Shown here piece by piece: positions 1 through 5,196 of a stretch of 5,196 nt of DNA. The position numbers were made by a program, and so were the translations under genes. Source of the stretch: Burkholderiaceae bacterium (GTDB lineage: Bacteria > Pseudomonadota > Gammaproteobacteria > Burkholderiales > Burkholderiaceae). The DNA lies in assembly GCA_030151165.1 (NCBI GenBank), contig JASLEM010000514.1, positions 1-5,196 of the forward strand. Reading direction: 5' to 3'. The stretch's first letter is position 1, and each line of letters starts with the position of its first letter. Below the pieces are notes generated by a model. That model was not told the DNA's origin. It made no database searches and saw only the letters and a program-made list of their open reading frames with translations.

Positions 1-477
1 GTACGACATCTGGCCCCAGGGCAGCAGGTAGCCCATGAAGGCCTCGCCCATCAGGCACAGGAAGATCGCGCAGCCGAAGATCCACACCAGCTCGCGCGGC
101 TTGCGGTACGAGCCGTACAGGAAGCCGCGGAACATGTGCAGGTAGACGACGATGAAGAACGCCGACGCGCCGGTGGAGTGCATGTAGCGCACCAGCCAGC
201 CCCAGGGCACGTCGCGCATGATGTATTCGACCGAGGCGAACGCGAGCGTCGCGTCCGGCTTGTAGTGCATCACGAGGAAGATGCCGGTGACGATCTGGAT
301 CACCAGCACCAGCAGCGCCAGCGAGCCGAAGAAGTACCAGAAGTTGAAGTTCTTCGGCGCGTAGTACTTGCCGACGTGTTCGTTCCAGAGCTGCGTCGCC
401 GGGAAGCGGTTGTCGACCCAGGTCATCAGCTTGACGCCCGCCGAGGCATTCGCGGGCGCTACCTTCATTTCAGCCAT
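1..477 (-). CDS. petB: Cytochrome b of the bc1 complex (N-terminal 159 residues; C-terminus off window)
   Basis: Membrane subunit of ubiquinol:cytochrome c oxidoreductase (complex III); it carries hemes bL and bH and forms the quinol-oxidation and quinone-reduction sites. The reverse strand reads openly from an ATG at 477-475 to the window edge, giving 159 residues. Seen: hydrophobic segments at about residues 46-70, 95-120 and 130-152; His100 (RYMHSTGAS) and His114 (YLHMFRG), 14 apart, as expected for the first ligands of the two hemes in helix B; GSYRKPRE after helix B; and GYLLPWGQMSY at 149-159, a hallmark of cytochrome b. The start is supported by GAGGA four bases upstream; Met4 is a possible but less well placed alternative. 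It lies 62 nt downstream of petA on the same strand, the usual petA-petB-petC order. The second heme-ligand pair and the PEWY motif would lie beyond the left edge. Function is certain from the motifs. Confidence 0.97.
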   Translation of the reverse strand, partial: MAEMKVAPANASAGVKLMTWVDNRFPATQLWNEHVGKYYAPKNFNFWYFFGSLALLVLVIQIVTGIFLVMHYKPDATLAFASVEYIMRDVPWGWLVRYMHSTGASAFFIVVYLHMFRGFLYGSYRKPRELVWIFGCAIFLCLMGEAFMGYLLPWGQMSY

Positions 478-519
478 GTGGTCCTCGTTGTGTCGATGTC
501 GGTCAGCGGGGAAGGCGCG

Positions 520-536
520 GTCTGCTCGCGGCAGAC
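520..536 (-). other. Intercistronic hairpin between petA and petB
   Basis: A perfect 6-bp stem, GTCTGC/GCAGAC with a 5-nt loop, begins three bases after the petA stop codon and ends 42 bases before the petB start. No T run follows on the transcribed strand, so it does not look like an intrinsic terminator. It could stabilise the upstream mRNA end or tune petA versus petB expression; that role is inference. Confidence 0.4.
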
Positions 537-539
537 ACG

Positions 540-1154
540 TCAGGCCTTCTTGTCTTCGCCGATGATCAATTTGTTGTCGGACAGGTACATGTGCGGCGGG
601 ACACGCAGGTTGTCCGGCGCCGGCTTGTTCTTGAAGACGCGGCCCGCGAGGTCGAAGGTCGAGCCGTGGCAGGGGCACAGCCAGCCGCCCGGCCAGTCGG
701 CGGGCAGCGAGGGCTGCGCGCCCGCGGTGAACTTGTCGCCCGGCGAGCAGCCGAGGTGCGTGCAGATGCCGACGACCACGAGCACTTCGGGCTTGATCGA
801 GCGATGCTCGTTGCGCGCGTAGGGCGGCGTCTGCTCGTCGGGGTTGCGCTTGGAATCGGGGTCGGCCAGTTCGGCGGTGTCCTTGGACAGCGTGGCGACC
901 ATCTCGGGCGAGCGGCGCACGATCCAGACCGGCTGGCCGCGCCATTCGACCGTCTTCTTCTCGCCCACCTTGAGGTCGGCGATGTCGACTTCGACCGGAG
1001 CCCCGGCCGCCTTCGCGCGCTCGGACGGCGCGAAGGTACTCACGAAGGGGATCGCGGTGGCGACCCCGGCGATCGCCCCTGCTCCGCAGGTGATCGCCAC
1101 CCAGGTTCTCTTGCTCTCGTCAACGCCGTCGTGCACTACAAGGCTGTCACTCAT
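540..1154 (-). CDS. petA: Rieske iron-sulfur subunit of cytochrome bc1 complex
   Basis: The [2Fe-2S] subunit that takes the first electron from ubiquinol and passes it to cytochrome c1 through its mobile periplasmic head. It is 204 residues, normal for the family. Seen: a twin-arginine-like segment SKRTWV at 14-19 followed by one hydrophobic anchor at about 18-42 (proteobacterial Rieske proteins are Tat-exported and keep this anchor); a flexible hinge around 42-52; cluster motif 1 CTHLGC at 131-136 (ligands Cys131 and His133, disulfide Cys136); cluster motif 2 CPCHGS at 160-165 (ligands Cys160 and His163, disulfide Cys162); and the proline-rich tail loop NKPAPDNL. The frame stays open upstream to an ATG at 1334, but the ATG at 1154 is chosen because GAGGA lies five bases before it and the signal anchor then sits at the N-terminus; the 60 residues upstream look like untranslated leader. 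It heads the pet operon and diverges from mscL. Confidence 0.96.
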   Translation of the reverse strand: MSDSLVVHDGVDESKRTWVAITCGAGAIAGVATAIPFVSTFAPSERAKAAGAPVEVDIADLKVGEKKTVEWRGQPVWIVRRSPEMVATLSKDTAELADPDSKRNPDEQTPPYARNEHRSIKPEVLVVVGICTHLGCSPGDKFTAGAQPSLPADWPGGWLCPCHGSTFDLAGRVFKNKPAPDNLRVPPHMYLSDNKLIIGEDKKA

Positions 1155-1189
1155 GAGGATCCTCGAGCCGAAAGTTCTGATCAAGTCAA

Positions 1190-1223
1190 CGCCGGAGTTT
1201 AGCGTGCGAGAAGTACCGTTCGA
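1190..1223 (-). promoter_or_regulatory. Candidate promoter for petA-petB
   Basis: On the reverse strand, TAAACT (1201-1196) matches four of six bases of the -10 consensus. Sixteen bases upstream, TCGAAC (1223-1218) matches only three of six bases of the -35 box. This would give a leader of roughly 35 nt before the petA ATG. It lies in the relatively AT-rich divergent spacer where a promoter must be, but the -35 match is weak and an activator or another sigma factor may be involved. Confidence 0.25.
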
Positions 1224-1227
1224 GTGA

Positions 1228-1270
1228 CCTGTGCACCACAGGCAAACCCTCGGTACGCCAACTGGTGCAC
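1228..1270. repeat. Nested inverted repeats in the petA/mscL divergent spacer
   Basis: Two overlapping dyads are visible. A compact one, CCTGTG-CAC-CACAGG, occupies 1228-1242. A wider one pairs GTGCACCA at 1231-1238 with TGGTGCAC at 1263-1270 across 24 bases. The two cannot form as hairpins at the same time because they share 1231-1238. They sit upstream of both candidate promoters, where an operator would be placed. No regulator can be named from the sequence, and chance in GC-rich DNA is possible. Confidence 0.4.
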
Positions 1271-1288
1271 GCGCCCCGAAATGCCGCA

Positions 1289-1316
1289 TTGACTCTATTT
1301 CCCACGGCGCAATACT
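1289..1316 (+). promoter_or_regulatory. Probable sigma70 promoter for mscL
   Basis: TTGACT (1289-1294, five of six -35 consensus bases) is separated by 16 bp from AATACT (1311-1316, four of six -10 bases). Transcription would start near 1323, giving a leader of about 85 nt before the mscL ATG at 1408. This is the best sigma70-like match noticed in the spacer. The leader holds no obvious riboswitch or ORF with a good ribosome binding site other than mscL's own. Confidence 0.5.
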
Positions 1317-1394
1317 GCGGCCCTGGCCTTGCATTCGAGCGCACGGAGCGCCGTCTGCAAAGCGGGTCGAAGAGTCTCAATCACACTGAAAAGC

Positions 1395-1400
1395 TAGGAG
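1395..1400 (+). promoter_or_regulatory. Ribosome binding site of mscL
   Basis: TAGGAG lies seven bases before the ATG at 1408. It is a strong Shine-Dalgarno match at near-ideal spacing and fixes the mscL start. Confidence 0.8.
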
Positions 1401-1407
1401 CAGGCAC

Positions 1408-1824
1408 ATGGGTTTCGCAACTGAATTCAAGGAATTCGCGGTCAAGGGCAACGTGATGGATCTCGCCGTCGGCGTAATCATCGGCGCGGCGTTCGGCAAG
1501 ATCGTCGACTCCGTCGTCAACGACCTGATCATGCCGCTGGTGAGCAAGGTCACGGGCGGCCTCGACTTCTCGAACTACTTCATCCCGCTCGCCGGCCAGA
1601 CCGCGACGAACCTGGCCGACGCGAAGAAGGCCGGCGCGGTGTTCGCCTACGGCAACTTCCTGACGGTGGCGCTGAACTTCGTCATCCTCGCGTTCATCAT
1701 CTTCCTGATGGTCAAGCAGATCAACAAGCTGAAGCACGAGGCGCCGAAGCCCGTCGCGCCGCCGGCGCCGACGCCGGAAGACGTCATGCTGCTGCGCGAA
1801 ATTCGTGACGCGTTGAAAAAGTGA
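1408..1824 (+). CDS. mscL: Large-conductance mechanosensitive channel MscL
   Basis: Homopentameric inner-membrane channel that opens under high membrane tension to release solutes during hypo-osmotic shock. At 138 residues it is close to the E. coli protein (136) and aligns with it by eye without gaps through the first membrane helix. Seen: the N-terminal amphipathic helix at 1-14 (KEFAVKGN); TM1 at about 16-45 with the near-invariant [16 protein letters not shown]; pore-constriction residues Leu19 and Val23 with Gly22 at the same numbers as in E. coli; a periplasmic loop at about 46-75; TM2 at about 76-103 ending in INKLKHE; a Pro/Ala-rich linker at 112-123; and the C-terminal helix [15 protein letters not shown] that forms the cytoplasmic bundle. 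It is monocistronic by layout: divergent from petA and convergent with pdxA, with its own promoter and hairpins after the stop. No missing key residues. Confidence 0.98.
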   Translation: MGFATEFKEFAVKGNVMDLAVGVIIGAAFGKIVDSVVNDLIMPLVSKVTGGLDFSNYFIPLAGQTATNLADAKKAGAVFAYGNFLTVALNFVILAFIIFLMVKQINKLKHEAPKPVAPPAPTPEDVMLLREIRDALKK

Positions 1825-1828
1825 TTGC

Positions 1829-1847
1829 AGCGGCCGCGCGCCGCTTT
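1829..1847 (+). terminator. Possible mscL terminator (short hairpin plus T tract)
   Basis: AGCGGC (1829-1834) and GCCGCT (1840-1845) form a 6-bp GC-rich stem with a 5-nt loop, starting five bases after the mscL stop and followed by only three T residues (two of them beyond the stem). The T tract is short, so intrinsic termination is plausible but not assured. Confidence 0.4.
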
Positions 1848-1857
1848 CGACACCCGT

Positions 1858-1888
1858 ACGGCGGCGACCTCTCGCGAGGCGCCGCCGT
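1858..1888. terminator. Strong hairpin between convergent mscL and pdxA, probably bidirectional terminator
   Basis: ACGGCGGCG at 1858-1866 pairs with CGCCGCCGT at 1880-1888, and inside it CCTC (1868-1871) pairs with GAGG (1876-1879) around a TCGC loop. This gives a 13-bp stem with a single bulged A at 1867. It lies 34 nt past the mscL stop and 15 nt past the pdxA stop. Neither strand has a U-rich tail, so it may act with Rho, as a 3'-end stabiliser, or as a U-less terminator common in high-GC bacteria. Confidence 0.55.
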
Positions 1889-1902
1889 CGTTCATGGCGC
1901 GG

Positions 1903-2937
1903 TCAGGGCGCGAGCCGGCGCGCCATCGCGATCGCCGACAGCAGGCTGGACGGGTCGGCGACGCCGCGGCCGGCGATGTCGAACGCCGTGCCGTGGTCGG
2001 GGCTCGTGCGCACGAAGGGCAGGCCCAGCGTCACGTTGACGCCCTGCTCCACGCCGAGGTACTTCACCGGGATCAGGCCGTGGTCGTGCGTCATCGCGAC
2101 GACGAAGTCGAACTCGCCCGGCTTCGCGGCGGTGTCGCGCGCCCGCATGAACACGGTGTCCGGCGCGAACGGCCCGCTCGCGGCGATGCCCGCGACCCGC
2201 GCACGCGCGATCGCCGGCGCGATGAGGTCGATCTCCTCGCTGCCGAACAGCCCGCCCTCGCCCGCGTGCGGATTCAGGCCGGCGACCGCGATGCGCGGCG
2301 CGGCGAGCCCGAAGCGCAGGCCGGCCGCGTGGGTGATGGCGAGCGTCTCGAAGATGCCGTCGACGGACAGCGCGTCGATCGCTTGCCGCAGGGCCATGTG
2401 GATCGTCACCAGCACGACGCGCAACTCGTCGTTGGCCAGCATCATGCGCACCGGCGGCAGCGCGCCGCCATCGGCCGCGAGCGCCTGCAGCATCTCGGTG
2501 TGCCCCGGCCAGGGCGCGCCGCCGGCCGCGAACGATTCCTTGTGGATCGGCGCGGTGACGATCGCGCGGCCGCTGCCGTCGCGCGTCCACGCCACGGCCT
2601 GCTCGATGCAGCGTGCGGCCGCGCCGCCGGCGCGCGCGTCGACCGCGCCGAACGGCAGGTCGGCCAGGCCATCGTGCAGCCCCGCGGGCTCGCACACGGC
2701 CAGCACGCCGGGCGGGCAGCCCGCGCGATCGGACGGGTGCGCCAACACGGCCAGGGGTATCGACAAACCGCAAGCTCGCAGGCCGCGGCGCAGCACGCCG
2801 ACGTCGCCGATCACGACCGCGTCGTCCAGCGCCCCCGCCGCCGCGGCGCGCGCGACGATCTCGGGGCCGATGCCCGACGGATCGCCCATCGTGACGAGCA
2901 GGGGCAGGTGGGCGCGTGCCGCGGTGTCGGAGGTCAT
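1903..2937 (-). CDS. pdxA: PdxA-family 4-hydroxythreonine-4-phosphate dehydrogenase (or PdxA2-like paralogue)
   Basis: Family role: NAD-dependent oxidation and decarboxylation of 4-phosphohydroxy-L-threonine in pyridoxal phosphate synthesis; cytosolic, metal-dependent dimer. The product is 344 residues, slightly longer than the E. coli enzyme. Seen: TMGDPSGIGPE at 16-26, TAPIHKESF at 128-136, GHTEM at 146-150, His180 in VTIHMALR, GLNPHAGEGG at 220-229 (His224), THDHGLIPVKYL at 283-294 (His284), and RTSPDHGTAFDIAG at 310-323. His180, His224 and His284 correspond to the three metal ligands. The ATG at 2937 is chosen because TMGDPSG then sits at the usual distance from the N-terminus; the reading frame stays open to 3036, but that extension is Arg/Pro-rich. 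The Shine-Dalgarno is weak (GGA about 13 bases upstream). Odd: canonical pdxA usually sits near surA/rsmA, which is not so here, and THDHGLIP differs from the usual YHDQGLP. A PdxA2-type (erythronate/threonate 4-phosphate) or aromatic cis-diol dehydrogenase is an alternative. Confidence 0.85.
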   Translation of the reverse strand: MTSDTAARAHLPLLVTMGDPSGIGPEIVARAAAAGALDDAVVIGDVGVLRRGLRACGLSIPLAVLAHPSDRAGCPPGVLAVCEPAGLHDGLADLPFGAVDARAGGAAARCIEQAVAWTRDGSGRAIVTAPIHKESFAAGGAPWPGHTEMLQALAADGGALPPVRMMLANDELRVVLVTIHMALRQAIDALSVDGIFETLAITHAAGLRFGLAAPRIAVAGLNPHAGEGGLFGSEEIDLIAPAIARARVAGIAASGPFAPDTVFMRARDTAAKPGEFDFVVAMTHDHGLIPVKYLGVEQGVNVTLGLPFVRTSPDHGTAFDIAGRGVADPSSLLSAIAMARRLAP

Positions 2938-3059
2938 GCGCCGATTGTTCCACGCGACCCGAGGCCGCGGGGCGGGCGGGTCATGCGCGAGCCGCGCGGA
3001 AACCGGGGAACGACGGCGCGCGCGACCGATCGCCACGGCCGTGCCAAACTCGCAGGCTC
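2938..3059. other. Divergent spacer between pdxA and the DUF885 gene
   Basis: This 122-nt, very GC-rich spacer must hold the start signals of both genes. I see no convincing -35/-10 pair on either strand. The only recognisable elements are a 10-bp perfect palindrome CACGGCCGTG at 3034-3043 and GCAGG four to five bases before the ATG at 3060, a modest ribosome binding site. The palindrome is within chance expectation for GC-rich DNA. Confidence 0.4.
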
Positions 3060-4976
3060 ATGCCTTCGCCCACACGCCCCCGCCTCCACGGCGCCCGCCG
3101 CGCGACCCGGCCCGCCGCGCTCGCGGCCCTGCTGCTGCTCGCCGCGAGCGGCGGTGGCGCGGTCGCCCAGAGCCTGCGCCCGCTGCCGCGCGACCCGACC
3201 GTCGAGGCCGCGCGCTTCCATTCGACGCTCGAGGCCGCGCGCCTGCACGCGCTGCTCGACGCCGACTGGCAGTTCCAGATGCAGGAGGCGCCCGAGTACG
3301 CGACCTCGCTCGGCGACCATCGCTACGACGACCGCCTGACCGACGCCTCGCCCGACGCGGTCGCGCGCCGCGACGCGCACGACCGCGACGCGTTGCGATC
3401 GCTCAAGCATCTCGACCGCGACGCGTTGACCGGCGAGGACCGCATCTCGCTCGACGTCGCGCTGCAGGCCGCCCAGCTCGCCGTCGACTACCAGCGCTAC
3501 CCGGCGCTGCGCACGCGCGTGCTGTCCGCGCAGGGCGGCGTGCAGCTCGACCTGCCGTCGATGATGCGCGACATGCCCGTGCGCACCGAGGCCGACGCGC
3601 GCCACGCGCTCGCGCGCCTGAAGGCCATGCCCGCGCGCATCGCGCAGGACATGGCGTGGGCGCGCGAGGGCAGGCGCGTCGGCTGGGTGACGTTCAAGGC
3701 CTCGCTCGTCCGCGTGCCCGACGAGATCGATGGCCTGATGTCGATGCCGCTGGCCGACAACCCGCTCGTCGACCCGTTCAAGCGGCTGCCCGCCGATCTG
3801 CCCGCCGACGTGCGCAAGGCGTTGCAGGACGAGGCCGTCGCGGTGCTGCGCGACCAGGTGCTGCCGGCCTTCCTCGACCTGCGCAAGATGGTCGTCGAGG
3901 AGCTGCTGCCCGTCGCGCCCGAGAACGGCGCGATGAGCGCCTACCCCGACGGCGCGGCGATCTACAAGCTGCAGATGCGCGACCAGACGACGCTGCCGGT
4001 GGACGCGCCGACCGTGCACGCGCTCGGGCTCTCGGAGGTCGCGCGCCTGCACGCGCGCATCGCCGAGGTGATGGCCGAGATGAAATTCACCGGCAGCTAC
4101 ACCGACTTCGTCGCCTTCATGAACCACGAGCCGCGCTTCTTCTTCACGAAGCCGGACGAGCTCCTCGCCGCCTATCGCGACATCGCCAAGCGCGTCGACC
4201 CCGAGCTGACGCGCCTGTTCCTCGTGCTGCCGCGCGCCCCGTACGGTGTGCGCGCGATCCCGGCCTTCGCGGGCGCGAACGCGTCGGAGTTCTACACCGA
4301 GGGCGCGGTGGACGCGTCGAGCCCGGGCTGGTTCAACGCCAACGTCACCGCGCTCGCGCAGCGGCCGCGCTGGCAGATGGCGGCGCTGTTCCTGCACGAG
4401 GGCGTGCCGGGCCACCACCTGCAGATCTCGCGCGCGCACGAGCTCGCGCAGTTGCCGATCTTCCGGCGCGTGGCCGGGCCCAACGCGTACGTCGAAGGCT
4501 GGGCGCTGTACAGCGAGGGGCTGGGCCAGGAGCTCGGGCTCTACCAGGATCCCGAGTCGCACTACGGCCAGCTGAAGCTCGAAATATTCCGCGCGGCGCG
4601 CCTGGTCGTCGACACCGGCATCCACGCCCTCGGCTGGACGCGCGCGCAGGCCATCGCGTACATGGTCGACGAGGCCGGCGAGGCGCCCGAGGACGCCGCG
4701 GCGGAGGTCGACCGCTACACCTCGTGGCCGGCGCAGGCGCTCGGCTACAAGCTCGGCCAGCTGAAGATCCTCGAGCTGCGGCAGAAGGCGCGCGACGAGC
4801 TCGGCGACCGCTTCGACCTGCGCGCGTTCCACCAGGAAGTGCTCGACCACGGCGCGCTGCCGCTGCCGGTGCTGGAGCAGGTGATCACCGACTGGATCGC
4901 GCGCGTCAAGGCCGGCAAGGTGATGTCCGCGTCGCCGCTGATCTCGTCGCTCGACCCGGCGATCGCGCAGCCATGA
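3060..4976 (+). CDS. Exported DUF885-family protein, putative zinc metallohydrolase
   Basis: Substrate unknown; DUF885 proteins resemble metallopeptidases of the HExxH type but most are uncharacterised. The product is 638 residues. Seen: a Sec signal peptide with an Arg-rich start, hydrophobic core at about 19-29 and likely cleavage after AVA at 34-36; the family's N-terminal pattern (DADW at 67-70, LGDHRYDDR at 84-92); PYGVRAIP at 394-401; FYTEGAVDASSPGWFNAN at 411-428; the signature HEGVPGHH at 446-453; EGWALYSEGL at 479-488, a likely source of a further metal or catalytic Glu; and SWPAQALGYKLG at 555-566. I see no cysteine in the whole protein, which suits a periplasmic location. The frame is open upstream to 2916, but the ATG at 3060 is chosen because it begins the signal peptide and follows GCAGG. 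Residues 48-65 hold a small tandem repeat. It overlaps the next gene by ATGA, so the two are probably translationally coupled. Family assignment is firm; enzymatic activity is inferred. Confidence 0.9.
   Translation: MPSPTRPRLHGARRATRPAALAALLLLAASGGGAVAQSLRPLPRDPTVEAARFHSTLEAARLHALLDADWQFQMQEAPEYATSLGDHRYDDRLTDASPDAVARRDAHDRDALRSLKHLDRDALTGEDRISLDVALQAAQLAVDYQRYPALRTRVLSAQGGVQLDLPSMMRDMPVRTEADARHALARLKAMPARIAQDMAWAREGRRVGWVTFKASLVRVPDEIDGLMSMPLADNPLVDPFKRLPADLPADVRKALQDEAVAVLRDQVLPAFLDLRKMVVEELLPVAPENGAMSAYPDGAAIYKLQMRDQTTLPVDAPTVHALGLSEVARLHARIAEVMAEMKFTGSYTDFVAFMNHEPRFFFTKPDELLAAYRDIAKRVDPELTRLFLVLPRAPYGVRAIPAFAGANASEFYTEGAVDASSPGWFNANVTALAQRPRWQMAALFLHEGVPGHHLQISRAHELAQLPIFRRVAGPNAYVEGWALYSEGLGQELGLYQDPESHYGQLKLEIFRAARLVVDTGIHALGWTRAQAIAYMVDEAGEAPEDAAAEVDRYTSWPAQALGYKLGQLKILELRQKARDELGDRFDLRAFHQEVLDHGALPLPVLEQVITDWIARVKAGKVMSASPLISSLDPAIAQP
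3201..3254 (+). repeat. Two-copy 27-bp tandem repeat in the DUF885 gene
   Basis: Two adjacent 27-bp units (3201-3227 and 3228-3254) share a perfect 14-bp core, TCGAGGCCGCGCGC, at 3202-3215 and 3229-3242, and match at 20 of 27 positions. They encode VEAARFHST and LEAARLHAL, residues 48-65, just after the signal peptide. The repeat keeps the frame. It may be an old in-frame duplication in the linker before the conserved domain. Confidence 0.6.
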
Positions 4977-5196
4977 AGGGCGGCCCCGCGTTGCGCCGGC
5001 TGTGGCTGCTGTTCGCGCAGGCGGTGACGATCGCGCTCGCGGTGGTCGTCGTGCTCGCGGCCTGGAAGCCGGCGTGGTGGGGCTCGCTGCGCACCGGCGC
5101 GGCGGATACCGCACCCCGTATGGCCGCGAGCCGCGCGCCCGCCGCCGCGGAGCTGCCCTCGCTGCCGGCGCGCGCGCCCGCAGCGACCAGCTTCGC
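4973..5196 (+). CDS. Membrane-anchored protein, probably HtrA/DegQ-like serine protease (N-terminal 74 residues)
   Basis: Only the start is in the window: 74 codons, open to the right edge. Seen: a short positive N-terminus (MKGGPALRR), one hydrophobic helix at about 10-31 (WLLFAQAVTIALAVVVVLAAW) with no clear cleavage site, and then an Ala/Pro-rich linker. This matches a non-cleaved anchor holding a periplasmic domain. From memory, the pattern RLWLLFAQAVT followed by a Trp-Lys-Pro end and a linker leading to TSFADA is that of the trypsin-like HtrA/DegQ proteins found beside mscL and petABC in Burkholderiales. The catalytic triad and PDZ domain, if present, lie beyond the window, so this is inference. 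The start codon overlaps the DUF885 stop (ATGA at 4973-4976) with no obvious Shine-Dalgarno of its own, which points to translational coupling. Confidence 0.6.
   Translation, partial: MKGGPALRRLWLLFAQAVTIALAVVVVLAAWKPAWWGSLRTGAADTAPRMAASRAPAAAELPSLPARAPAATSF

Noticed and set aside
136..822. A 228-codon plus-strand frame across petB and petA
   Set aside because: Antisense to two well-supported genes, with no ribosome binding site or domain-like sequence.
1184..1189. TTGACT on the minus strand as a -35 box for petA
   Set aside because: No -10-like hexamer 15-19 bases downstream, and transcription would begin inside the petA ribosome binding site.
1178..1190. FNR/CRP-type half sites around TTGACTTGATCAG
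   Set aside because: The spacing and the second half do not fit TTGAT-N4-ATCAA; only the 6-bp TGATCA is palindromic.
1155..1334. N-terminal extension of petA to an ATG at 1334
   Set aside because: The added 60 residues are unlike any Rieske N-terminus, would bury the export signal, and overlap the probable mscL promoter; the ATG at 1154 has a well-placed Shine-Dalgarno.
3034..3043. 10-bp palindrome CACGGCCGTG upstream of the DUF885 gene as an operator
   Set aside because: A 10-bp perfect palindrome is expected several times by chance in a GC-rich 5-kb window, and nothing else supports it.
1825..3339. A 504-codon plus-strand frame over pdxA
   Set aside because: Low-complexity Arg/Ala/His-rich translation without motifs, antisense to pdxA and running into the DUF885 gene in another frame; a compositional shadow.
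2934..5114. A 726-codon open frame on the minus strand covering the DUF885 gene
   Set aside because: It is antisense to a gene with clear family motifs, is extremely rich in Arg, Val, Ala and Gly, shows no recognisable domain and crosses the pdxA start; long antisense frames are expected in very GC-rich coding DNA.

Overview
The window looks like chromosomal DNA of a high-GC betaproteobacterium, most likely Burkholderiales. This rests on the style of the cytochrome bc1 genes (a short Rieske protein with a Lys-Arg twin-arginine-like signal, followed by a separate cytochrome b), on the MscL sequence, and on GC content of about 60% in the respiratory/mscL part and over 70% in stretches sampled from the right part. 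The taxon is an inference from remembered families; no search was run.

Layout, left to right. Positions 1-1154, minus strand: petB (cytochrome b, C-terminus cut by the window edge) and petA (Rieske iron-sulfur protein), in transcription order petA-petB, with a 62-nt gap that holds a small perfect hairpin. Positions 1155-1407: a divergent, relatively AT-rich regulatory region with a plausible sigma70 promoter for mscL, a weaker candidate for petA, and nested palindromes. Positions 1408-1824, plus strand: mscL, the large-conductance mechanosensitive channel. Positions 1825-1902: a short convergent gap with two hairpins, probably terminating mscL and pdxA. Positions 1903-2937, minus strand: a PdxA-family dehydrogenase. 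Positions 2938-3059: a 122-nt divergent gap. Positions 3060-4976, plus strand: a secreted DUF885-family putative metallohydrolase. Positions 4973-5196, plus strand: the first 74 codons of a membrane-anchored protein, probably an HtrA/DegQ-like serine protease, overlapping the DUF885 gene by an ATGA.

How they fit together: PetA and PetB are two of the three core subunits of the ubiquinol:cytochrome c oxidoreductase; petC (cytochrome c1) is expected just off the left edge. MscL is an osmotic safety valve. The PdxA-family protein may serve pyridoxal phosphate synthesis or be a catabolic paralogue. The DUF885 protein and the protease-like protein are both predicted to act outside the cytoplasm and are probably translated from one mRNA. 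I see no mobile element, CRISPR array, tRNA or rRNA, and nothing that amounts to a wholly new system. The most interesting points are the coupled DUF885/protease pair, the identity of the PdxA paralogue, and the palindromes between petA and mscL.
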